Shown here one piece after another: positions 1 to 7,704 of a DNA stretch of 41,790 nt (within the stretch, counting starts at the first letter, position 1; each line of letters starts with the position of its first letter). The stretch lies in the NCBI GenBank assembly GCA_944390735.1, contig CALXRL010000017.1:1-41790 (forward strand). The letters are read 5' to 3'. A program made the translations under genes and the position numbers. The notes beneath the pieces are model-generated. The model worked only from the letters and a program-made list of their open reading frames with translations. It was not told the origin of the DNA and searched no databases. Source of the DNA: an uncultured Victivallales bacterium. Lineage in GTDB: Bacteria; Verrucomicrobiota; Lentisphaeria; Victivallales; UBA1829.

Positions 1-1917
1 ACAAAGGATCGCTTCATCGCCGGAGTGTGCACCCATTTCAGCAAGGGAAATTATCTGAGTTTTTCCGAGGAGGCGCGTCTGATCCGCGAAGCCGGATTCA
101 ACTCCATCCGGGATGATGTCCTCTGGCGGGAGTATGAATGGCGGAAAGGAAAGTTGCAGATCCCCTGGAAGAAATACAATCTGATCGGGATGGAGGCGCG
201 AATGGGATTTCGTCCGCTTCCCATCCTGAACTGGGGGAATCCGCTGTATGACAACGGAGGATGGCCGAAATCGCCGGACGCTGTTCAGGCGTTCGCGGAG
301 TTCTGCGGCTTTTTTGCGAAGAACCGGAAGGATCCCGCGCCGCGTCTCTATCAGGTCTGGAACGAGTGGGATGCGCGCACGAACGAGGGCGACGCCCGAA
401 GCTATGCGAAACTGCTGGAAGCATCCTCTCGGAAGATCCGGGAAAACGATCCGGAAGCCGTGGTCATTTCCAATTCATTCTGTCAGGGGCCCCGTTCTCT
501 GGAACAGGCGCTGAAGAACGGAATCCTGAAGCACTGCGATGGCATAGCGTATCATGTCTATCCATCGGAATCGGAGAGCCTTTTTCCGGATCGGCAGACC
601 CCGGAAGCGTATGTGGAGCATATCCGGGAGATTCTCCGTCTGGTGCGCCGGTACAACGGCGGAAAGGCGAAGGATCTCTATCTGACGGAGACCGGATGGC
701 CGAACTATGCGAATGCCAAGGGCAACCGCGAGGAGTGGACCGGAGACTGCATCGCGCGGACCTATCTGCTGATCCGGACTTTGCCCGAGGTCAAAGGTCT
801 CTGGTGGTATCAGTTTCATGACGGCAGATACCGCTCGGAGTCCCGGGAGGCGAATTTCGGGCTTCTGCGCGCGGATCTGACGCCGAAAGACGCCTATGCC
901 TCTTTCCGCTCCATTGCGGAGATCGTGAAACAGGGGGAATTCCTTGAGAAAGTGAGTGTACCGGATCCCGAGCTGATGGTATTGAAATTCCGAATGCCGG
1001 ATCAGCGGGATGTCCTGGCCATCTGGTCGACGTCGGAGAACTATCGGCACCTTGTCACGCTGAAACGGTCGGGAAAGGAACCCGGAACCGTGACCTTCTT
1101 CCTGGCGGGACAGGAGAAGCAGATGCGTCACTGGGGCGCCCGGGAATGGTTTGAAAAACCGGGGAAAACCTATTCTCCGGAAACCCCGTTCCGGCCCGAT
1201 GCGTTTCAGCTTACGGCCGGAGGAAGACCCTGTCTCATTCTGGGAAATCTGGAGAATGTGTCCATTGAGCGCGTCGACAGAATTCCCGCTCCCCCGATTG
1301 CCGTGAAAGGATTTGCCGGTGCGCTTCCCTCCGGATTTGAAGTCGTCTTTGCGGAGCCGGCGGAGCGGTGGATTCCTTTCGGTCCGGAGTATCGTTCCCT
1401 GTCCGGGAAAAATGCTCCGCGCTCGCCAAAGGATCTGGACGCCTCCTTCTGCGTCCGCTGGGGAAAGAAGGGCCTGACAGTGAAAATTCAGGTTCGGGAT
1501 GACTCCTTTGTTCCGGGAGAATCCCCGGACTCCCTCTGGCGGGGAGACAGTGTGCAGATCGCGTTTCAGAATCTGGGCGCGGATGCTCCCCGGAGAAGGT
1601 TTTCGGAATATTCTCTGGCGCTGACGTCGCGCGGACCCATTGTGTATCGGGAGAGTTCCCAGCATCGGCGGCAGCCGGTCGGCGTCTGCCGCGATGTCGG
1701 ACTGGAGGTGCGCCGGAGCGGAGACCGCACCACCTACACGGCCTCATTTTCGTGGTCGCATCTGGAGATGTCCCCGGGCGGACCCGACACGGCAATCGGT
1801 TTTGCTCTCGCTGTCAATGACAACGATGGCGACGGGCGCAAAGGCGTTCTCTCCTGGGGCGATGCCATTGCCTCGGGCAAGAATCCGGATAAGCTGAAGT
1901 GGCTGATCCTGAAATAA
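1..1917 (+). CDS. Clan GH-A glycoside hydrolase with C-terminal CBM9-like domain (5' partial)
   Basis: The frame is already open at base 1 and no convincing start is visible, so the N-terminus (and any signal peptide) lies outside the window. Counting codons from base 1, the TIM-barrel acid/base pair is Asn121-Glu122 (in QVWNEWD) and the nucleophile is Glu230 (in LTETGWP), which is the retaining clan GH-A arrangement. By eye it is closest to GH39-type beta-xylosidases, but the family is not certain. A beta-rich tail from about codon 440 carries the CBM9-like signature WRGDSVQIAFQ (Trp513). The same tail type occurs in the secreted enzymes at 22790-26650 and 37914-41513, so this is probably a third member of that set. 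The substrate cannot be read from the sequence. It converges on the aldolase gene and shares a hairpin with it. Confidence 0.8.
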   Translation, partial: TKDRFIAGVCTHFSKGNYLSFSEEARLIREAGFNSIRDDVLWREYEWRKGKLQIPWKKYNLIGMEARMGFRPLPILNWGNPLYDNGGWPKSPDAVQAFAEFCGFFAKNRKDPAPRLYQVWNEWDARTNEGDARSYAKLLEASSRKIRENDPEAVVISNSFCQGPRSLEQALKNGILKHCDGIAYHVYPSESESLFPDRQTPEAYVEHIREILRLVRRYNGGKAKDLYLTETGWPNYANAKGNREEWTGDCIARTYLLIRTLPEVKGLWWYQFHDGRYRSESREANFGLLRADLTPKDAYASFRSIAEIVKQGEFLEKVSVPDPELMVLKFRMPDQRDVLAIWSTSENYRHLVTLKRSGKEPGTVTFFLAGQEKQMRHWGAREWFEKPGKTYSPETPFRPDAFQLTAGGRPCLILGNLENVSIERVDRIPAPPIAVKGFAGALPSGFEVVFAEPAERWIPFGPEYRSLSGKNAPRSPKDLDASFCVRWGKKGLTVKIQVRDDSFVPGESPDSLWRGDSVQIAFQNLGADAPRRRFSEYSLALTSRGPIVYRESSQHRRQPVGVCRDVGLEVRRSGDRTTYTASFSWSHLEMSPGGPDTAIGFALAVNDNDGDGRKGVLSWGDAIASGKNPDKLKWLILK

Positions 1918-1922
1918 AACAT

Positions 1923-1956
1923 GCGGAGCGGAACGCGGGTTGGCGTTCCGCTCCGC
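1923..1956. terminator. Bidirectional hairpin terminator between convergent genes
   Basis: A perfect 14-bp inverted repeat (GCGGAGCGGAACGC, arms 1923-1936 and 1943-1956) closes a 6-nt loop just after the GH stop codon and 34 bp before the aldolase stop. On the plus strand it is followed by a weak pyrimidine stretch. On the minus strand it is followed by ATGTTTTATTTC, a better U-tract, so it probably ends the seven-gene operon most efficiently. Confidence 0.75.
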
Positions 1957-1990
1957 AGGATATTCCTTTCCCGGAGAGAAGATCGCCGGA

Positions 1991-2818
1991 TTACTTTCCG
2001 GCGAAGAAGCGGATCAGACGGGCGGCGTGGGCGGCACACTCGTCAATGATCGGATCGTAGAACTTGTCGATGGGGATGAATTTTCCATCGAGTTCGTTCA
2101 GTTCCTTCCGGGTGGCTTTCAGATAGGTGTCCATGAATTCGGTCGCGATATTGATTTTCGCGATCCCGGCCTGAATGGTTTTCCGGACATCCTCCAGCGG
2201 CGTTCCGGAGCCGCCGTGAAGCACCAGCGGCGTTTCCGGCAGATTTTCGGCGATCTCCCGGCAGCGTTCGATGTCGAGCTTCGGCGTGGATTTGTAGTAT
2301 CCGTGCGCCGTTCCGATGGAGACGGCGAGGGCATCCACCCCGGTCTGTCTGGCAAATTCACAGGCTTCCCCGACATCGGTCAGCGCGGTTTCGTCGCCCT
2401 GGGCCACATGACCGATTTCCCCTTCGACGGACGCTCCGAACGTTTTGGCGTATTCCACGCAGAAGTGGGTGATGCGCACATTCTCGTCGAACGGGAGACG
2501 GGAGCCGTCGTACATGACCGAGGTGTAGCCCCAGGCAAGGGCGTCCTTGACCTGTCCGACATTGTCTCCGTGGTCGAGATGCAGCGCCACCGGCTGGCTC
2601 GAGCGGTGCGCCAGACGGATCAGCATTCCCGCCAGATCATAGGCCTTGTTTGAATTGAAGAGCCTCATGTAAAGCTGAATGATGACCGGGGACTTTTCCG
2701 CCTCCGCCGCCTTGAGAACCGCGGCGGCGGTTTCATAGTTTGCAATGTTGAATGCTCCCACGGCGCGCTTTTCCCTGCGCGCCTGGATCAGCATTTCCTT
2801 CATATTGACCAGTGCCAT
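1991..2818 (-). CDS. Class II ketose-(bis)phosphate aldolase (FbaA/GatY/IolJ family)
   Basis: A zinc-dependent aldolase that cleaves a phosphorylated ketose into dihydroxyacetone phosphate and an aldehyde. The 275 residues match the family length. Visible motifs are HLDHGD (His80-Asp85; Asp82 catalytic, His83 zinc ligand), VEGEIG (131-136), AHG with His172, LHGGSG with His201 (further zinc ligands) and AKINIATE (220-227) for phosphate and substrate. The start is set by GGAGGAG upstream of ATG 2818. It is the last gene of the minus-strand operon, 17 bp after the Fe-S gene. The family includes fructose-bisphosphate, tagatose-bisphosphate and IolJ (deoxyketogluconate-phosphate) aldolases and the motifs do not separate them. 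The IolB-family gene nearby makes an IolJ-like role possible, but the kinase upstream does not look like IolC. Confidence 0.88.
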   Translation of the reverse strand: MALVNMKEMLIQARREKRAVGAFNIANYETAAAVLKAAEAEKSPVIIQLYMRLFNSNKAYDLAGMLIRLAHRSSQPVALHLDHGDNVGQVKDALAWGYTSVMYDGSRLPFDENVRITHFCVEYAKTFGASVEGEIGHVAQGDETALTDVGEACEFARQTGVDALAVSIGTAHGYYKSTPKLDIERCREIAENLPETPLVLHGGSGTPLEDVRKTIQAGIAKINIATEFMDTYLKATRKELNELDGKFIPIDKFYDPIIDECAAHAARLIRFFAGK

Positions 2819-2835
2819 GAAGAATCTCCTCCGTG

Positions 2836-3870
2836 TCAGATGTGTTCCGCCGCGAGCTCTTCGAGCGTTTTCACGTTGAGCTTCGTGTATTTGGTGAGGA
2901 AAATTTTCGTATACGGGGAGGCCACGACAAGGAGATCCTTTTTCGGATCGTCGGCGCGTTCCTCGATGTACTTTGCGAGTTTTTCCACGATTCCTTCGCA
3001 GATTTTCGGAAGCACAACCGCGCCTTCGCCGCAGGTGTAGGATTCCTCGTTGTTGGTTCCGAACGGCTTGATCTCCGCCTTCAGATCGGCGAGGAGGGCG
3101 CGGGGGAACTTGCAGTTGTCATTGTAGTTCTTGAGGAAGTCGCTTTCGAGATAGTAGAGTTCTCCGGCTTTCTTGAACTTCAGCTTGAGGGTCCGGAGGT
3201 ATTCGGAGGTGTGCATGACCTTTGCGGAGAGCTTGATTCCGAACTCCTTGTAATCATGGACGAGAGCGTCGTAGGCCGCCGGATTGGAGACGACCAGAAT
3301 TTTTGCCTTGCTGTCCTTGACGACTTTGGCGAACTTTTCCGCGGCGGCTTTGGCTTCCGTCGGGAACCCGAGAATCTTGAGGGCCTTTCCGATGCAGCCG
3401 CCGGTGACGGTCTGATAGGGAACCTTGGCTTTTTTCATGATTTTATCGAAGGCCTTTGCCACGGTTTTGGTTTCCGCCGTGTAGGAGTCTTCGAAATAGA
3501 GGACATCACCGGAGCCTTTGACGGTCCATTTTTCGCTTTTCTTGAGTTCGGCGGCGATGTTCTTGACATAATCGGGAGCGAAACCCGCCTGAACAACGTC
3601 GGTGCGGGCCGCGATGTTGAGTCCGTTTTCATCGAAGTGGCTGACGCAGTGATAGCGGCATGCCGCACTGAGATCCGAGCGGTAAAGCGTGTCGATGAAG
3701 TCCCTGTTGGCAAGCTGTTCCGGGTGCTGGGTGATGCCGTAGATCATGGCGGCGCGGACGCGCGGAGTGTCCGCTTCCGTGAACAGGACATTGCCGATCG
3801 CGGAAAGATGGCGGCACATGAAGCAGAAACGGCAGTTCTTGATTGCATCTGTATAGTTGTCGATATTCAT
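2836..3870 (-). CDS. GlcF/GlpC-like Fe-S (CCG-domain) oxidoreductase partner, cysteine-poor
   Basis: A 344-residue protein shaped like the iron-sulfur electron-transfer subunit that partners GlcD-type flavoproteins (glycolate, lactate or glycerol-3-phosphate oxidation). The start is ATG 3870, preceded by AAAGGAG lying in the end of the flavoprotein gene, which stops at 3873; an upstream extension of the frame is antisense-like noise. The N-terminus has CRFCFMC (Cys13, 16, 19) and CRYHC (Cys71, 75), enough for perhaps one cluster. The two CCG repeats are degenerate: TGGCIG (Cys159) and YTCGEG (Cys280) keep one cysteine each, and the usual paired cysteines further along are replaced (e.g. SNPAAY at 195-200). 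It may therefore bind fewer clusters than canonical GlcF. It is coupled to the flavoprotein gene, so they probably form a complex. Confidence 0.75.
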   Translation of the reverse strand: MNIDNYTDAIKNCRFCFMCRHLSAIGNVLFTEADTPRVRAAMIYGITQHPEQLANRDFIDTLYRSDLSAACRYHCVSHFDENGLNIAARTDVVQAGFAPDYVKNIAAELKKSEKWTVKGSGDVLYFEDSYTAETKTVAKAFDKIMKKAKVPYQTVTGGCIGKALKILGFPTEAKAAAEKFAKVVKDSKAKILVVSNPAAYDALVHDYKEFGIKLSAKVMHTSEYLRTLKLKFKKAGELYYLESDFLKNYNDNCKFPRALLADLKAEIKPFGTNNEESYTCGEGAVVLPKICEGIVEKLAKYIEERADDPKKDLLVVASPYTKIFLTKYTKLNVKTLEELAAEHI

Positions 3871-3872
3871 AA

Positions 3873-5327
3873 TCAGACTCCTTTGAAACCTAATTTGCCG
3901 GGGTTCATAATGTTGTTCGGATCGAGCTGTTTCTTGATGCCTTCGAGGACCGGCATCGCGGGCCCGTAGAGTTCTTTCATCAAACGGCCGAGTTTGAGTC
4001 CGACGCCGTGATGCTCGTTGATGACTCCTCCGTTGGCAATGGCCGCGCGGATCGCCAGATCCCAGACCCGGTTGTAGAGCGCGGCCGCTTCGCGCGGATC
4101 CTTCGGCACATACTCCTCTTCGAAAATGAAGCGGGCGTAGAGCATGCATCCCCATTCATACCAGTGGGAGAAGTGCCCGATGAAGCGCGCCTGCGGGAAG
4201 TTCTCGTTGACGACTTTTTTCATGGCCCAGTAGACCTTTTCGATGTTGGAGAAGGTCGCCACCGTGTCGAGCGTTCCGAACGCCTGTGGCATATGGAACA
4301 TGAACGGCGGATAGAAGAATTTGTATTTGTTCTCCCACCAGAGCTCGCCGCCCTTGCTGCCGAGGTCCTTGCCCTTGAACTTCTTCTCCATGATTTCGCG
4401 GGCGTAGCGCATCTGGCAGTCGACGATATCCTTTCTTCCGTCGAAACCGAAGACCAGGTAGGCGCCCTTGTCCAGTTCCATGCCGAAGACCTTGCGGACA
4501 TGATGGATGGTCTCCTCCTCGTCGTAGAGACGGACCGCGCAGGGCTGAAGTCTGCTGCGCATCAGTTCGGCGCCGGCGCTCATGGCGGTGTGGAAATCCT
4601 TGAAGATGTAGGCACGGAACTCGCGGGCCTCCGGCTGCGGATGCACCTTGAGCGTCACTTCCGTGATGATGCCGAGCGTTCCCTCGCTGCCGAGAAAGAG
4701 CATCGTGAGATCCGGTCCGGAGGCGTGGCGCGGCACCGGAAGGGTGCGGATGATTTCGCCCGTCGGCGTGACGACCTCAAGCGACATGACCATATCTTCG
4801 ATTTTTCCATATTTGGTGGAAAGAACTCCGGTTCCGCGATGCGCCAGAAATCCGCCGATCGTCGCACAGGCGATGGAGGCCGGAAGATGCATGGTGGAAT
4901 AGCCTTCCTTGTTGCAGCGCCATTCGAGATGCCGCGCGATCATTCCGGTCTGACATGTAACAGTAAGTGCTTCCCTGTCAATGCCTTTGAACTTGTTCAT
5001 GCGCTTCATGTCGATGATGATTCCGCCGTAGACGGGCAGTGCTCCGCCCTGCGAACCCGAACCGCCGCCCCATGGAACCACGGGAATGTGGTAATGGTTG
5101 GCCACTTTCACCACTTTGGCGATCTCCTCGGCGCTGCCGGGATGGATGATGAAGTCCGGTTTGGGCGTTTCCATGCCGCGGTCGTGCCACATTTCGGGAA
5201 TCCAGTAGTAGTCGATTGAGTGACCGAACTTGTCGGCATCACGGGTACAGACATTGTCGTCGCCGACGATGTCCGTAAGCTCCGTGCGGATCATTTCATA
5301 CATGTAGCTGTCTTTCGAGACTAACAT
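3873..5327 (-). CDS. FAD-linked oxidase, GlcD / alkylglycerone-phosphate-synthase superfamily
   Basis: A 484-residue FAD-binding type 4 oxidase. The PP-loop is VPWGGGSGSQGG (84-95), a second FAD segment is TIGGFLAHRGTGV (157-169), then GPDLTMLFLGSEGTLGI (204-220). The C-terminal FAD-oxidase domain contains NEHHGVG and ends with DPNNIMNPGKLGF. NEHHGVG recalls the alkylglycerone-phosphate synthase branch, while the adjacent Fe-S gene recalls GlcD/GlcF or 2-hydroxyacid dehydrogenases. The start ATG 5327 has a strong GGAGGA site. Fifth gene of the operon, 41 bp after the FGGY kinase. Likely role (inferred): oxidising a 2-hydroxyacid or polyol made from the same sugar, with electrons passing to the Fe-S partner. 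The exact substrate is unknown. Confidence 0.85.
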   Translation of the reverse strand: MLVSKDSYMYEMIRTELTDIVGDDNVCTRDADKFGHSIDYYWIPEMWHDRGMETPKPDFIIHPGSAEEIAKVVKVANHYHIPVVPWGGGSGSQGGALPVYGGIIIDMKRMNKFKGIDREALTVTCQTGMIARHLEWRCNKEGYSTMHLPASIACATIGGFLAHRGTGVLSTKYGKIEDMVMSLEVVTPTGEIIRTLPVPRHASGPDLTMLFLGSEGTLGIITEVTLKVHPQPEAREFRAYIFKDFHTAMSAGAELMRSRLQPCAVRLYDEEETIHHVRKVFGMELDKGAYLVFGFDGRKDIVDCQMRYAREIMEKKFKGKDLGSKGGELWWENKYKFFYPPFMFHMPQAFGTLDTVATFSNIEKVYWAMKKVVNENFPQARFIGHFSHWYEWGCMLYARFIFEEEYVPKDPREAAALYNRVWDLAIRAAIANGGVINEHHGVGLKLGRLMKELYGPAMPVLEGIKKQLDPNNIMNPGKLGFKGV

Positions 5328-5368
5328 TTTGTCCTCCGTTTTGTTGGATGTATCTCGTTGAAAATCAT

Positions 5369-6877
5369 TCAGTTGTGATCTGAGTAAATCGGGGCGAGCG
5401 CATCATGGATCCTCCGGTATTTCCGGAAGAGCCGCCCATACTGTTCCGCCAGAACCGGATCGGGAGTCAGATTCCGGTCGATTCTCAGGCATTTGTGAAC
5501 CGCATCCGCGCTGTTTTCGAAGAGTCCGATTCCGGTTCCCGCCAGCAGCGCGCTTCCGAACGAGGCGTCGCCCGGAGTGGAAACCTGTACCGGAAGATGG
5601 AATACATTGCAGACAATTTCACTCCAGAGACGGCTTCTTGCTCCGCCTCCGATCAGGAAAATCCGTTTCACCGGAAGCTGCATGCGTTCGATGACGCCGT
5701 AGCAGTCGAGGAGGGAGAATGCCACCCCCTCCAGCAGCGCCCGCAGAAAATCCCCTTTCGTGGAGGAGATCGCCATGCCGGTGAAACTGCCCCGGAGATC
5801 CGCATCCCAGTACGGCGAGCGTTCTCCCTGAAGATAGGGATGGAAGAACATGCCGTTGGCTCCGGCCGGAGAGAGGGCCGCCTGCTGATCCATCAGTTCA
5901 AATGCTTTGGTTCCAAGCTGTTGCGCTTCCAGTTTCTCCCTGTCGCAGAAGAGGTCGCGGAACCATCGCTGGCAGAGGGCCGCCGCGTTCGTGGCGGAGA
6001 CCGTGTACCACATGCCCGGGATCACGTGCGAATAGGTCAGCGTGGTCCGGTCGGGGTGCGCTTCGGCCGTCATGACATTGACATTGCCTGCCGTCGCCAG
6101 TTTGACGATGCAGTCGCCCGGCTCGATGGCTCCGGCTCCATAGTCTTCCACCGCCGAGTCGGAGGTTCCGCAGACGACCGGTGTCCCTTCGGGGATTCCC
6201 GTATCCGCCGCCGCTTTCGCCGTGACTTTTCCAAGCAGATCCGTCGGGTTGACCAGTTCCGGCAATGCGGCGGGGTTCACTCCCGCCAGTTCCGCCAGTT
6301 CCGCCGCCCATTTCCGGTTCGGCATATCATAGAAAAGCGTTCCCTGTGCCTCGATGTAATCCGTTGCCGCCAACCCTGTTACAAGGTAACGGACATAGTC
6401 CTTGACAAAGAGGATGTGTTTGGTCTTTTTCAGAACGTCGGGTTCATGGTTTCTGAGCCACATCATCTGCGGCAGGGTCCAGGTGGGAGTCGGTATCTGG
6501 TACGCCGTGCGGAAGATGGTATCCAAATACTTCTCTTTCAGGTAGATACATTCTTTTACGCTGCGCTGGTCAGTCCACATGATGGTCCTGCGGACGGGGG
6601 TCATGTTTCCGTCCAGCAGGACCGCGTTGTGGGTGGAGCCGTCGAAGGAGACGGCCCGGACGGCGGAGAAGTCCACGCCTTTGCTTCTTACTTTTGCAAG
6701 TGCTTCGCACATAGCGGGATACCAGTCGTTCGGATCCTGTTCGGACCAGCCCTGGTGTTCGTAATGCGTGGTGTACTCCACCGAGGCCTCTCCGAGGATG
6801 TTGCCCGTCGCGTCGATCGCCGTGACTTTGCAGCCGCCCGAGCCGAAGTCGATTCCGAGCAGTACGATTGCATCCAT
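5369..6877 (-). CDS. FGGY-family carbohydrate kinase (xylulokinase-like)
   Basis: A 502-residue, two-domain sugar kinase of the FGGY family, which phosphorylates ketoses or polyols with ATP. Seen in sequence: N-terminal phosphate loop GIDFGSGGCK (8-17), SFDGSTHNAVLLD (77-89), WTDQR (101-105), the probable catalytic aspartate Asp240 in CGTSDSA, and a C-terminal adenosine motif LIGGGARSRLW. Overall appearance is xylulokinase-like, but FGGY specificity cannot be assigned by eye. The start ATG 6877 lies 2 bp after the stop of the IolB-family gene (TAAGGATG), which implies translational coupling. Together with the FucI-like isomerase it forms a standard aldose to ketose to ketose-phosphate pair feeding the aldolase. 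Confidence 0.88.
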   Translation of the reverse strand: MDAIVLLGIDFGSGGCKVTAIDATGNILGEASVEYTTHYEHQGWSEQDPNDWYPAMCEALAKVRSKGVDFSAVRAVSFDGSTHNAVLLDGNMTPVRRTIMWTDQRSVKECIYLKEKYLDTIFRTAYQIPTPTWTLPQMMWLRNHEPDVLKKTKHILFVKDYVRYLVTGLAATDYIEAQGTLFYDMPNRKWAAELAELAGVNPAALPELVNPTDLLGKVTAKAAADTGIPEGTPVVCGTSDSAVEDYGAGAIEPGDCIVKLATAGNVNVMTAEAHPDRTTLTYSHVIPGMWYTVSATNAAALCQRWFRDLFCDREKLEAQQLGTKAFELMDQQAALSPAGANGMFFHPYLQGERSPYWDADLRGSFTGMAISSTKGDFLRALLEGVAFSLLDCYGVIERMQLPVKRIFLIGGGARSRLWSEIVCNVFHLPVQVSTPGDASFGSALLAGTGIGLFENSADAVHKCLRIDRNLTPDPVLAEQYGRLFRKYRRIHDALAPIYSDHN

Positions 6878-6879
6878 CC

Positions 6880-7680
6880 TTATTTCACCCAGCTGTGCTG
6901 CGGATCTTTCGAGGAGATGAGTCCGCGGTTGACTTTTCCGGTCATGGTCCAGAGGTAATACATCTGATATCCCGGTGCGCCGCAGAGCGGATGGTAGCCT
7001 TCGGCGATTGCGACCGTGTCGTTGTTTTTGACGGTGTAGGTCTCGTCGATGGAGCCGTCCGGCTGATAGACCTTCTGGATTCCGAAGCCCTGCGGGGGAT
7101 CGAAACGGTAGAAATAGGTCTCCTCCATGTCAATTTCTTCGGGGAGATTGTCGAAGTCGTGGCGGTGCGGAGGATAGCCCGACCAGTTGCCGGAGGGGAT
7201 CAGCCCTTCGCCGATGTAGAAGTGTTCGGAATCGAACTTTTCATCGAGCATGATGGTTGCCTGACGGGTGAAGTTGTCGCGTCCCAGCGAGATGGTGCGG
7301 GTCTGTTCCGGCGTGATGACGGTCGGCTCTGCGGTGGCGCGGCTCGCGGGGGAGGCGTTGTACGCAATGTCGACATCGGTGAGAGCGGTGATTTCATAGT
7401 CGGTTTTCCAGGGAAGGTAGACCGTATGCGGCTTGCCGTCGAAGACGTTTCTGCGTCCGCCGACCTCGTCGAACTGGAACGAGCTTCCCTTCACCGCGCA
7501 TTTCCCGCCGAGCAGGACCAGCGCCACTTCAAAATCGCCGGTCGAACTCCTGTAACTGGTTCCCGCTTTAAGCTGAATGATTCCGAATTCGGTGAGCTGC
7601 ATATGGTATTCCCCGAGATCGAACACTTTGTTGTATCCCTGACGGGGCGTGAGATGAATCAGAAGTTTTTCGCTGCTCAT
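6880..7680 (-). CDS. iolB: IolB-family 5-deoxy-glucuronate isomerase
   Basis: A bicupin isomerase of 266 residues. The diagnostic block SGNWSGYPPHRHD (163-175) with metal ligands His172 and His174, the glutamates in EEIDMEETYFYRF (181-193), QGFGIQKVY and GYHP with His230 all match IolB, which converts 5-deoxy-D-glucuronate to 2-deoxy-5-keto-D-gluconate in myo-inositol breakdown. KduI is a related alternative, but the NWSxYPPHxHD block favours IolB. RBS AAAGGAG, ATG 7680. It lies 24 bp after the FucI-like gene. No IolD, IolE or IolG is present in the window, so either it receives its substrate from elsewhere or it has been recruited to another deoxy sugar acid. Family call is strong; the in vivo substrate is open. 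Confidence 0.85.
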   Translation of the reverse strand: MSSEKLLIHLTPRQGYNKVFDLGEYHMQLTEFGIIQLKAGTSYRSSTGDFEVALVLLGGKCAVKGSSFQFDEVGGRRNVFDGKPHTVYLPWKTDYEITALTDVDIAYNASPASRATAEPTVITPEQTRTISLGRDNFTRQATIMLDEKFDSEHFYIGEGLIPSGNWSGYPPHRHDFDNLPEEIDMEETYFYRFDPPQGFGIQKVYQPDGSIDETYTVKNNDTVAIAEGYHPLCGAPGYQMYYLWTMTGKVNRGLISSKDPQHSWVK

Positions 7681-7704
7681 AAGAGTTGTCTCCTTTCGGT
7701 TGAA

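Noticed and set aside
3871..4155. N-terminal extension of the Fe-S protein
   Set aside because: It overlaps the flavoprotein gene; ATG 3870 has a strong ribosome site and begins a sensible N-terminus.
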